From an uncultured delta proteobacterium (lineage in GTDB: Bacteria; Desulfobacterota; Desulfobulbia; Desulfobulbales; Desulfocapsaceae), in NCBI GenBank assembly GCA_903901335.1, contig CAIUQR010000097.1:1-34809 (forward strand): a stretch of DNA of 34,809 nucleotides. Direction: 5' to 3'. Below the pieces are notes generated by a model. The model was not told the DNA's origin and did not search any database. It saw only the letters and a program-made list of their open reading frames with translations. The translations under genes were made by a program, and so were the position numbers. Below are positions 26,951 through 34,394 of this stretch, in pieces. The first letter of the stretch is position 1, and every line of letters starts with the position of its first letter.

Positions 26951-27388
26951 TCAAAATTGATGAATAACGCTGGTCACTACACCCCAGACACTGAAATCAG
27001 TATCTTTCGTAATCTCGACAGGTGGGTAATCAGGATTTTCAGCAACAAGCTTACAAGATGTTTCGTTCCGCACCAGTCTTTTCACCGTCAGATCTCCATT
27101 AACGATCCCGATAATAATCTTTCCGCTTGTCGCTTCCAGTGATCGGTCAACTACCAGTATGTCGTTGTGATTAATGCCTGCGTCTCTCATTGAATCCCCT
27201 GCAACCCTCACAAAAAAAGTAGCAGCAGGATTCTGGATAAGGAGTTCATTCAGGTCAAGTTTTCTATCGATGTGATCGTCGGCTGGAGAAGGAAATCCCG
27301 CCGATACACCACAGATAAAAAGGGGACATTTGACTACAGATTTTTGTTCAACTGCAAATATCTCGTCTATGGAAGGATCTGTTCTCAT
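26951..27388 (-). CDS. umuD: UmuD, self-cleaving subunit of polymerase V
   Basis: This 145-residue S24-family protein has the cleavage site Ala30-Gly31 in SAGFPSPADD, the catalytic Ser66 in GDSM and Lys103 in LTVKRL. RecA-stimulated self-cleavage yields UmuD' that activates UmuC. Upstream of the ATG at 27388 no Escherichia-type LexA box (CTGT-N8-ACAG) is seen, so SOS control may use a different box. An in-frame region without a start codon extends 60 bases upstream to a TAA. The ribosome binding site is weak. Confidence 0.95.
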   Translation of the reverse strand: MRTDPSIDEIFAVEQKSVVKCPLFICGVSAGFPSPADDHIDRKLDLNELLIQNPAATFFVRVAGDSMRDAGINHNDILVVDRSLEATSGKIIIGIVNGDLTVKRLVRNETSCKLVAENPDYPPVEITKDTDFSVWGVVTSVIHQF

Positions 27389-27445
27389 AAGATTGATGAA
27401 TTCACGTAATATTTTAGCGTATTGGACCTTGGGAACTGCTCTCCC

Positions 27446-27982
27446 TTATCGGCTCCGGCATTCCGGCGTTGGTGGTCCGGCCAAGGTTTCACCAAAGAAA
27501 CTCCACATCTTGATCTTTTCGACAATTCTGAACATATAAGGTTGTGGTTTGGCCGCAAGGTAATTACGCGGCTCGACGGCAAAATCGTTTGGGACCGGCT
27601 CGCAAAAGATGGCGACCGAGAGCGGTCCCTCTTCCGCTTCTGTCCACCTGGCATAGTTGGTGACTTTCCCGCAGGTCAAGTTTGGGCTTGCTGAGGTGCT
27701 CTGGCCTGGCAATCGGTCCTGGTCGGTGCTTCCAAGAAATACGATTCCATCAGGTCGCTCATCGAAACTGATTCTTGATAACGGGCTGCATTCGGTTAGA
27801 AGAATCGCCGGGCCGGCGGATGCCTCCCCTATGAGAGGGTCTTTCTTGGACCAGTAGATGATGAAATGACGTTCCTTGCCGAAAGCATCCTGGGCGGCGA
27901 TCTCTCCCTGGTAAAGGTGATTTGTGCATCCCGCAGTGATCCAGAGTACCAGCGTTCCCAATAACAGACCGATTCGTAGCAT
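27446..27982 (-). CDS. Putative lipoprotein of unknown function
   Basis: The frame is open from 28111, but the ATG at 27982 follows GGAGGGAAGG and begins a lipoprotein signal peptide (MLRIGLLLGTLVLWITAGC, lipobox ITAGC with Cys19). The mature part of about 160 residues has no domain I recognise and contains three further cysteines (TECSP, LTCG, FCEP). It starts 14 bases after the stop of the hydrolase gene, so they form a pair, and umuD follows after 57 bases. It is probably anchored in the inner or outer membrane facing the periplasm. Confidence 0.7.
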   Translation of the reverse strand: MLRIGLLLGTLVLWITAGCTNHLYQGEIAAQDAFGKERHFIIYWSKKDPLIGEASAGPAILLTECSPLSRISFDERPDGIVFLGSTDQDRLPGQSTSASPNLTCGKVTNYARWTEAEEGPLSVAIFCEPVPNDFAVEPRNYLAAKPQPYMFRIVEKIKMWSFFGETLAGPPTPECRSR

Positions 27983-27996
27983 CCTTCCCTCCGTAG

Positions 27997-28797
27997 TTAT
28001 GAGGTTATCATGTCGACCAGCTTGTCGCCAACGACCGGACTGTGCCAGTAGGCCGTATGGGCCATGAGCCAACTTTTTCCGGTGTCGGTTACGATGTCGC
28101 GAATCATCCACCCCTGGTTCTGATCGCCTGAAAGAAAATTCTCGGCAATCTTGTACCCAGACAGGTGTTGACCGAAGATATTTCCCGAGACGACCGGGTC
28201 ATTCGGGTCCCACATGTTCAGCCAGCGGAACCACTTGTCGCCTGCGCCGAACGCTTTGATCGCTCCACGTCCGGTATCCTTGAACATGTCGAGGCCGATG
28301 GGAGAGCCGATGGTGAGAAGTCCCTGCACCGGCCAGGTCTTGCGAGAGCTGCGGTCAAAATGCTCCTCGTCATTGATCAGGGCATTGAGAACGTCAAAGG
28401 CGTAGATGGAACCGAGGCTGTGGGCGACGATATAGCATGGATTTCCCACTTTGAAAATGTCCAAGATGGCCCCTCGCAATCCCTGCCGGATCTGTTCCGC
28501 AGTAGACCTGTTTTCTAGAGAGATCACCACATCGCCGACCATTTCCAAAACCGCATCACCAACCGCCTGACCGACCGGGTTGGCCACCAGCAGGTTAAGG
28601 AGGGTTTTGTACTTGTCTAGGGCATCGGCGTTGAGGTTTTCATAGCGGTACAATTCGCAGGCATAGGAGAGGGGAGTGATGCCTATGCGGCTTCGTATCA
28701 GCGCGTCAACAAGGATGTCCTGATTGAGGTTGTCGGGACTGGTCTGGACGCCGTGGACGACGAGGACCTTGCGTGGTAAACTTGGATCTACGGGCAT
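27997..28797 (-). CDS. Lipase-like alpha/beta hydrolase
   Basis: The 266-residue protein has an oxyanion-type VLVVHGVQ strand (11-18) and the nucleophile elbow VAHSLGS with Ser127. A later TIGSPIGL resembles lipases that use the 'GSP' loop. A catalytic His candidate lies in the AHTAYWHS region near the C-terminus, and Asp in the WDPNDPV segment. No signal peptide, so cytoplasmic. The substrate is unknown. A GGAGG site is 10 bases upstream of the ATG at 28797. It is paired with the lipoprotein gene downstream. Confidence 0.75.
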   Translation of the reverse strand: MPVDPSLPRKVLVVHGVQTSPDNLNQDILVDALIRSRIGITPLSYACELYRYENLNADALDKYKTLLNLLVANPVGQAVGDAVLEMVGDVVISLENRSTAEQIRQGLRGAILDIFKVGNPCYIVAHSLGSIYAFDVLNALINDEEHFDRSSRKTWPVQGLLTIGSPIGLDMFKDTGRGAIKAFGAGDKWFRWLNMWDPNDPVVSGNIFGQHLSGYKIAENFLSGDQNQGWMIRDIVTDTGKSWLMAHTAYWHSPVVGDKLVDMITS

Positions 28798-28915
28798 TGA
28801 CAGTGTACCTCCGATGGCAATGGCTTCGATTCTTACCGGTCCGGCAGACAGGCTATTAATTCTTAGGCCTTTATCGAGTAATCCAAATGTTGTAGAAAAG
28901 AATGGTCAGACCGGG

Positions 28916-29122
28916 TCATGACTTCTTTTCTTCCTTGGTTTCGGAAGGTTTTTTGCCGGGTTCGTCTGTCGCGTCCTTTATATCCGCCATCCCCCTCTTG
29001 AAGGCTTTGATGCTTTTTGCGAGACCCTCACCGATTTCCGGCAGTTTACCCGCTCCGAAAATGATAATGACGATCACCAAAATAACAATCAAATGCAACG
29101 GTTGAAAAAGTCCTGAAGACAT
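28916..29122 (-). CDS. tatA: Twin-arginine translocase TatA/TatE-type protein
   Basis: Sixty-eight residues with the classic layout: a short N-terminus, one membrane span (about 8-22), the hinge FGAGKLPEIG, an amphipathic helix GLAKSIKAFKRGMADIK, and a charged tail of Glu and Lys. TatA forms the variable pore of the Tat system, which exports folded proteins. No tatB or tatC is nearby, so this is a stand-alone copy. AAGGAGGG stands 7 bases before the ATG at 29122. Confidence 0.93.
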   Translation of the reverse strand: MSSGLFQPLHLIVILVIVIIIFGAGKLPEIGEGLAKSIKAFKRGMADIKDATDEPGKKPSETKEEKKS

Positions 29123-29257
29123 AGTGTGACCCTCCTTGGAGATTTTTTTATATGCAGGGTGAAAATAACCGATTCCTTATTTGCAGTATGACTGCCTTTA
29201 ATACCTCGATCATTATCGATAGCCGTCCCAAGATATTCGCTCTTTACCCTTGGCTGG

Positions 29258-29722
29258 CTAAATTCCAACCGCCCTCTGAATCACTGACTTCAAAGCAGTG
29301 GTAGCCCGTCGTGTTATCTCTTGATACTCTTGAAAATAAACGCCCATTAAAACCATACCAATAATGATAAGGAGCCCAGCTAAGGCGGTAAATCCAAATC
29401 CTTTTTTTATTTTATCAGTCGAGATTCGCCAGCTACCCTGACCTGGATTTATTCTGGGTGGAATGTAGTTGCTACCATTATAAATAGTATCTATTGAGAA
29501 ATCCGCTACTCTACCAAAACTATTGATACGTTTATATTCGTTCCGTTTGGCCAAATAGGTAGGAAAGCCGATAATCCAAAAAAATAAGCATGCAAAAAAC
29601 CAGCCCCACGGCCCCAGGTCAGTCACACCCCGAATCTGGCCCTTCTTGACACCGATTGTTTGCGCGTCACCAAGTACCCAAATACTTGTTGCTAAAACAA
29701 TAATCCATACTATCTTTCCCAC
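29258..29722 (-). CDS. Membrane protein of unknown function
   Basis: A 154-residue protein with hydrophobic segments at about 3-18, 40-58 and 111-129. The first half has a characteristic GVKKGQIRG...GPWGWFFACLFFWIIGFPTYL arrangement that I have met in unnamed small membrane proteins of proteobacteria. The middle (70-100) is soluble with a NYIPPRINPGQGS stretch. No enzymatic motif is visible. It has no clear partner; HU lies upstream and TatA downstream on the same strand. Confidence 0.6.
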   Translation of the reverse strand: MGKIVWIIVLATSIWVLGDAQTIGVKKGQIRGVTDLGPWGWFFACLFFWIIGFPTYLAKRNEYKRINSFGRVADFSIDTIYNGSNYIPPRINPGQGSWRISTDKIKKGFGFTALAGLLIIIGMVLMGVYFQEYQEITRRATTALKSVIQRAVGI

Positions 29723-29827
29723 AACTTATTTTCCTTGTGTTGCTATATCGCCTGTTTTTCTGGTTTAGATTTGGTATCCCAATTAATTCCTTCAACATCA
29801 TGTACTCCGTCCACTGCGACAAGAGGG

Positions 29828-30100
29828 CTAATTGACTGTTTCAGACAGTTTGCTGCCTGCTTTGAATCGGGCGACTTTCTTTGCAGGGATTTTTATGGTA
29901 TCACCGGTCTTCGGGTTTCTGCCTTGGCGCGATTCACGTTTGGATACTGAAAAGGTGCCGAAACCAACAAGAGTAACAGCATCGCCTTTTTTAAGAGCCC
30001 CAGCAATCGCCATCATTGTACCGTTTAGCGCCTTTTCAGCTGCTACTTTGTTTATTTCTGCTGCCTCAGCAATGCTTTCAACCAATTCTTTCTTATTCAA
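29828..30100 (-). CDS. hup: HU-family histone-like DNA-binding protein, TTG start
   Basis: Ninety residues, the exact HU length. The protein reads as NKKELVESIAEAAEI with the dimer helices, GFGTFSVSKRESRQGRNP (beta arm base), and KIPAKKVARFKAGSKL at the C-terminus, all typical of HU. The frame is open back to 30196, but homology begins at a TTG at 30098-30100, which has GGAGA spaced 6-7 bases away. A TTG start is therefore most likely. HU bends and compacts DNA and helps replication and recombination. Confidence 0.92.
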   Translation of the reverse strand: MNKKELVESIAEAAEINKVAAEKALNGTMMAIAGALKKGDAVTLVGFGTFSVSKRESRQGRNPKTGDTIKIPAKKVARFKAGSKLSETVN

Positions 30101-30453
30101 GGGGATTCTCCATAGTAGATTGTTAAATGATCGCAACAAAAATGAGAAGCTTCGAATTCCAATTCTAGGATAAACCATCACTCGTTGATGGTACATGATT
30201 AATTATGGCCTGCATGGGATATCGATGGGGTATCTCCGTGTGGTTGGTTATCATGACCATCTAAATGCAAAAAAAATAATTGTTTAGGTTCCTGATGACT
30301 CACAAGTAATTATATTGTTTGTCACGAAACACCCCGCAGTATCACAAAGGAGACTGTGCGGATATGTCTATTACGAAAAATGATGGAAGGCGGTCGCCAA
30401 ATGCGGCAATAATAGACCTGAGAAACATTGATTAATAAGTAGGTGTAATATCC

Positions 30454-30573
30454 ATGAGTAAAGAACAAAAAAGCAATAAAGAAGGAAAGAAAAAGCCTGC
30501 CAAGACTACTAAAGAGAAAAAGGCTGCCAAAAAAATAAAAAAGGAAAACAAAGGTGGGCTGATAAGTAATTAA
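30454..30573 (+). CDS. Tiny lysine-rich protein (39 aa)
   Basis: An ATG at 30454 with AGGTG about 9 bases upstream opens 39 codons ending TAA. Roughly two-fifths of the residues are Lys, with Ala, Glu and Thr (MSKEQKSNKEGKKKPAK start). It resembles the lysine-rich tail regions of histone H1-like proteins and the 38-residue protein at 19034-19150 in composition, though not closely in sequence. It is followed by a strong hairpin at 30607-30641. It may bind nucleic acid; unproven. Confidence 0.45.
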   Translation: MSKEQKSNKEGKKKPAKTTKEKKAAKKIKKENKGGLISN

Positions 30574-30606
30574 TTCTGCGTAACAATAGTAGCAATTCAA
30601 GTGAAT

Positions 30607-30641
30607 TAGACTGTTTGGCAGCGTCAATGCCAAACAGTCTA
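30607..30641 (+). terminator. Strong hairpin with 14-pair perfect stem
   Basis: TAGACTGTTTGGCA (30607-30620) pairs perfectly with TGCCAAACAGTCTA (30628-30641) around a 7-base loop. It sits between the tiny lysine-rich gene and the secreted hydrolase gene, 25 bases before the latter's ATG. No T-run follows, so termination is not certain. It may instead be a 5' regulatory or stabilising structure. Confidence 0.5.
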
Positions 30642-30665
30642 TGCTGAGATGTCACGAGGGTAGAT

Positions 30666-31517
30666 ATGCTCTACCGATTCAAGTGTATATTATTTATTTT
30701 CTTTTTGACCATGGGAGCATCCCTAAGCGGAATGGCAAAGGGCTTCGTTACAACTCCCGAGATCCACGAAGGTGAATATATCACAGTGAACGGCCTGCCA
30801 ATGTACATTGAACAGACGGGCAAAGGGCGAGCCTTAGTGTTGTTGCATGGTGGTCTTTCTACCATTCAGAAGTCTTTTGAAAAGCAAATCGAAGCCTTTT
30901 CAAAAAATCACCACGTAATTGCCATAGAACAAATAGGACATGGTCACACACCGGATGCTGGCATACCATTTTCGTATACGCAAATGGCTAAAGATACAGT
31001 TAAAGTACTGCGTTCCTTGAACGTGAAGGATGCTGATATCGTAGGATGGAGCGATGGAGGTATATTAGCCTTGATAATTGCTGGTAAACATTCAGAACTT
31101 GTTCATCGCGTCGTAGTATCTGGTGCAAATACTGAGCTTGTAGGCTTGCCTCCTGCCGAAGTGCAGGCGATTCAGGAATCATCCGGTGAAGAATTGGCGC
31201 AAAATATGCCTCCATCTGAACATTACAATAAAGTCTCCCCTGATGGCCCGGAGCATTGGCCGGCGGTAGTAAAAAAAGTATGGGATATGTGGATTACGCC
31301 CGTTGTTATAAAGAAAGAAGACCTGGCAAAGATCCTCGCACCCGTACTCGTTGTTTGTGGCGACAGCGACATCATTCCCTTAGAGCATACCATAGAGATT
31401 TTCAAGTCTTTGCCTAACGCTAAACTTCTTGTTCTTCCAGGGACTGGGCACCATACATTCAATGAGGCAGCAGATACGATCAATCCAATAATACTCACAT
31501 TTCTTGATGCACCGTAA
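30666..31517 (+). CDS. Secreted alpha/beta hydrolase
   Basis: A 283-residue alpha/beta-hydrolase with an N-terminal signal peptide (1-24, cleavage near GMAKG). The core shows ALVLLHGG (56-63, oxyanion loop), the nucleophile elbow VGWSDGG with Ser129, the acid in VVCGDSDII and the catalytic His in GTGHHTF, a full triad. It is probably an esterase or peptidase-like hydrolase in the periplasm; the substrate cannot be told. The ATG at 30666 follows a weak ribosome binding site (GAGGGTAG). Confidence 0.88.
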   Translation: MLYRFKCILFIFFLTMGASLSGMAKGFVTTPEIHEGEYITVNGLPMYIEQTGKGRALVLLHGGLSTIQKSFEKQIEAFSKNHHVIAIEQIGHGHTPDAGIPFSYTQMAKDTVKVLRSLNVKDADIVGWSDGGILALIIAGKHSELVHRVVVSGANTELVGLPPAEVQAIQESSGEELAQNMPPSEHYNKVSPDGPEHWPAVVKKVWDMWITPVVIKKEDLAKILAPVLVVCGDSDIIPLEHTIEIFKSLPNAKLLVLPGTGHHTFNEAADTINPIILTFLDAP

Positions 31518-31791
31518 TCCTGGGGGCTATCTGCGCATAAATACTGCAGAGATTCAGGGCGGATTGTATAAGGGAAAACGTGACTTCAGATAGCGCAACC
31601 AGATTCACAAAACTTCGGAAGAACATTTGGAGCTAGCGCAGATCAGAGGGCCAAAATTATTCAAAACATCGACACTATCTGGCAAAATATCTTGATAGGT
31701 GCGGGTGCCAGTTACCCCAAAGAAAGTAAATGACATCCTACTCTGCGGATTGAAGAACGCCTGGAGGGCTTGGCTGGTCCATTTGGATTTT

Positions 31792-32076
31792 TTACTTCTT
31801 GCGCCTATCTTTATTTTCTAGGCATTTGTGGTACTGTTCTTCATAGTCAATACTGACGAAAACATCATCCTCCAACATTTTATGGAGACTGCAAACAGCA
31901 TCGCTCAATAAATCAAAAATCAACTTGAGTTCTGCCACTGCGGATGTCCTGATTCTTATGTCTGTAAATTGGCCACAAGTATTCACCTCAGTACAAGAGT
32001 AGCAACTCGATATGCCTTTTACGGAGGGTAAATTTTCCCTTTCGTTTTGATCGGAACATTTTTTACAGATAGTCAT
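31792..32076 (-). CDS. Small cysteine-rich protein of unknown function
   Basis: Ninety-four residues with an excellent AAAGGAG site before the ATG at 32076. The N-terminus has two Cys pairs, CKKC (4-7) and CYSC (25-28), plus Cys34, which could form a metal site. The rest is helical and polar (KLIFDLLSDAVCSLHKMLEDD). No family recognised. The flanking regions are gene-poor. Confidence 0.6.
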   Translation of the reverse strand: MTICKKCSDQNERENLPSVKGISSCYSCTEVNTCGQFTDIRIRTSAVAELKLIFDLLSDAVCSLHKMLEDDVFVSIDYEEQYHKCLENKDRRKK

Positions 32077-32644
32077 TTTTTTCTCCTTTATCCTTCTTTA
32101 CTTGGTAAACTGCATCGTCCGAAGCTTTCCAAACAACAACCTATTTGATGGATGAGGTGGCCTTGCAGAGCGTTCGGATCTTGTGTAGGTCCACAGGGTG
32201 GATTTTACATTAGGCAGTAAGGCTGGGATCCCAGCCTCGCGATAACTCATACTTTGAGGTAGACGATAGCCTGTCTAGGGGATGGGCTTGTTGTCCAATG
32301 CGTTAACCTGCTTGAACCTCGATATGGCCGGTATGAATACGGACGGGTAATTTGATATACAAGAATCTTCAGCTTTGTCAGATGCCTGCGGAACCCTTCT
32401 TTCCTGAATATCCCCCCCTCCTACCATTACCCAGCCCCTGCAATTTGGGGTCTAATCAGCGAGTTTTTTCCTCGCTATACCGGGGTCTTATTCTTCATTT
32501 TCCAATCGTTATAGATTCTCTTTCAGGAACAAGAAAGGTGAAGTCATACCGGCCGATCCTCACCGTTCTCGATCCCTGTCAATGAATGAATGGTTTCCCT
32601 TGATTCTACGAATGATGGGGCGCCAGATGATAAATCGCCCCTTC
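32077..32644. other. Gene-poor intergenic region of 568 bases
   Basis: No gene with a ribosome binding site is seen. It holds an 18-base perfect palindrome (32220-32237), a small AGCGAG/CTCGCT hairpin with a T-rich loop (32458-32476), and a GGGGCG/CGCCCC hairpin near 32619-32644 just after the rnhA stop. Confidence 0.5.
32220..32237. repeat. 18-base perfect palindrome
   Basis: AGGCTGGGA and TCCCAGCCT form a perfect palindrome centred on a GGATCC. As RNA it would fold into a 7-pair stem with a GATC loop. No T-run follows. It may be a protein-binding site or part of a transcript terminator; there is no further evidence. Confidence 0.45.
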
Positions 32645-33175
32645 TTAAAAAAGATTATCGCCTGATTTTATGGTCGAACCTTGAGAACAGAATGGCGGCG
32701 AATAATTAGCGATCCTCTCATATTCGACGTCTACAGAAAGATCATTTCCCTTTGCGGCGTTTGTGGCTAACCAATCACACTTATCATTGTCGATATTGCC
32801 GGAATGACCTTTGACCCAAACAAACTGCACATCATGAAGCCTCATTACATCCACAAGCCTCTTCCAATGATCTGTATTCATTACAGGTTTATTATCTTTC
32901 TTCCTCCATCCGTTCCATTGCCATGATCGGAGCCAACCTTGGTTGATGGCATCCACTACATATTTTGAATCGGTATAGAGAGTTACCCTACAAGGGCGTT
33001 TGAGTGCTTCAAGACCTGCCACGACTGCCGATAGCTCCATCCGACTGTTCGTCGTGTATCTGTATCCACGAGAGACCTCCAAACGTTTATCTTCAGATCT
33101 GAGAACTACCGCATATCCACCAGGTCCCGGATTACCTTTTGAGCATCCATCCGTATAAATTGTAACTTTTGCCAT
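32645..33175 (-). CDS. rnhA: Ribonuclease HI
   Basis: RNase HI cuts RNA in RNA-DNA hybrids. From ATG 33175 the protein has 176 residues with the four acidic residues of the active site: Asp9 in YTDGCSKGNPGPGG, Glu47 in RMELSA, Asp69 in TDSKYV and Asp134 in NDKCDWLA, plus His124 in KGHSG. The NQGWLRSWQWNGWRKK basic handle is typical of Escherichia-like enzymes. The frame opens at 33184, but AAAAGGATG is correctly spaced for 33175. The C-terminal 30 residues are an extension relative to the minimal enzyme. Confidence 0.95.
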   Translation of the reverse strand: MAKVTIYTDGCSKGNPGPGGYAVVLRSEDKRLEVSRGYRYTTNSRMELSAVVAGLEALKRPCRVTLYTDSKYVVDAINQGWLRSWQWNGWRKKDNKPVMNTDHWKRLVDVMRLHDVQFVWVKGHSGNIDNDKCDWLATNAAKGNDLSVDVEYERIANYSPPFCSQGSTIKSGDNLF

Positions 33176-33259
33176 TGTGATCATCCTTTTTTGATTGAAC
33201 GCATGATCGGCCTGAACATCCTTAGCGAGAATGGTTGTTTAAGGCACTGTTATAAATAT

Positions 33260-33466
33260 CTGACACCAGAACTGTCGATATTGGAGAACTCTTATTTCCT
33301 CCTGCAACCTGCGCTGGCTTTCGACTGGGATGTGATCATGTTCGACCGCCCAACGAACATGATCAACTGGATGGGGGCAAGTATTGTTCTGGCAGCGATC
33401 TATATCAGCATGTCCCAGTCGACCCCAAAAGCATCTACTGAACTTCAGGAAACACGTTGCAGATAA
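33260..33466 (+). pseudogene. C-terminal fragment of a DMT/EamA-type transporter
   Basis: The frame ends with a FLLQPALAF span, WDVIMFDRPTNMINW and a last span GASIVLAAIYISMSQS, which is how EamA-domain drug/metabolite transporters finish (LLQP...LW...W.GA...L.). The remaining nine spans are absent and no start with a ribosome binding site fits. It is a remnant beside rnhA. Confidence 0.5.
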
Positions 33467-33779
33467 GCCAATTTTAGCATCGGCAGGCTTTGCCATTTCG
33501 TCGTAGATTCAGGCGATTTTGGGCACTGCTGTATAGAGTATGGCAGCCCGGTTATTTCCCTCATTCATTGGTGTGAAAACCCTGGATTATGTCGAGTTCA
33601 TGCTGATTCTTGATGTTACTGTAAGCCTTGCACCTTACTCTTTGTATGTATACAAGCTTGAGCTTGCAAAAAGGGAGAAGGTAGTCGCCAAATACATCTA
33701 CAATGTCGTTTCATGTTTTCTCTACCCCCTCCCTCTCCAATACCAGACTTATTACCTCATGATATCAGCCAGCTGAAAG

Positions 33780-34394
33780 CTAAGCAGGGAGTCTTGTAGA
33801 ACCGTATCCATTGATGTGTCGTGGCCTTCCATCTTTACTGCAACTTTTGGCAAGATACGTTCCCCATTGGTAACACCGTCTGAAAGCCACATTAGTATTC
33901 GCAGGACCATCTTTCGTGATCATGAACCCACCACACGGAGGAACATTATGCCTACTCGGAAAAGACAGGCCTATTCGGCTTTGAACATCGATACATCTTT
34001 GCCAGTAATGATCAACCATTGGTGACAACAACGAGTGAGCATCTTGGACTTTTCCCCCATCGACCAACAGCATCAGATGATAGTGCGGATTTTCCGACCT
34101 CAACTGTTCTCGTGCCCAGACGTACATAGCACAAATACCTTCAGCCCGAAGAGCACGGATAATATTCCAGCAGCACCTTGATATTGGAAGATTGTTCTCA
34201 TTTTCCTGAGTAGTTATATCAGCCGGGTAAGTAAGCGCAAATTGAGCCATGAATACGTTGTCATAATTATCGTACATATAGGTCATCACTTTGAATATGG
34301 CCTCCAAAACCTCTACATAGTAACCGTCGTGTCCCTTGGCCGAGGTAATCAACGGCATACCTTTGAACATGTTGTCATGTATCTTTGTCCTCAT
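33780..34394 (-). CDS. YagK/YfjJ-type (inovirus Gp2-like) replication-associated protein
   Basis: This 204-residue protein matches the YagK/YfjJ C-terminal family (DUF3296), also called inovirus-type Gp2. There is a central NPHYHLMLLVDGG strand (an HUH-like His-x-His motif), RCYQWGTYLAKSCSK near the end, and a final GYGSTRLP. These proteins occur in prophages, inoviruses and mobile islands, and are thought to initiate rolling-circle-type replication. The catalytic Tyr cannot be assigned with confidence; candidates lie in DHYWQRC and CYQWGTY. A G-rich ribosome binding site (AGGGGGG) precedes the ATG at 34394. The upstream region carries direct repeats. Confidence 0.75.
   Translation of the reverse strand: MRTKIHDNMFKGMPLITSAKGHDGYYVEVLEAIFKVMTYMYDNYDNVFMAQFALTYPADITTQENENNLPISRCCWNIIRALRAEGICAMYVWAREQLRSENPHYHLMLLVDGGKVQDAHSLLSPMVDHYWQRCIDVQSRIGLSFPSRHNVPPCGGFMITKDGPANTNVAFRRCYQWGTYLAKSCSKDGRPRHINGYGSTRLPA

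Noticed and set aside
27389..27445. LexA box upstream of umuD
   Set aside because: No CTGT-N8-ACAG match and no other convincing operator. Only an imperfect AT-rich symmetric stretch is present.
27983..28111. Longer start for the lipoprotein gene
   Set aside because: It overlaps the hydrolase gene and would hide a perfect lipoprotein signal peptide that starts at 27982 with GGAGG upstream.
30364..30435. 23-codon ORF with a GGAG site before the lysine-rich micro-gene
   Set aside because: Too short to support without conservation, and the spacing of the site is long.
32352..32585. 77-codon ORF from a TTG
   Set aside because: No ribosome binding site, proline- and leucine-rich odd composition, and no recognisable family.
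33540..33776. 78-codon ORF on the plus strand
   Set aside because: No ribosome binding site and no recognisable family. It may be debris next to the EamA fragment.
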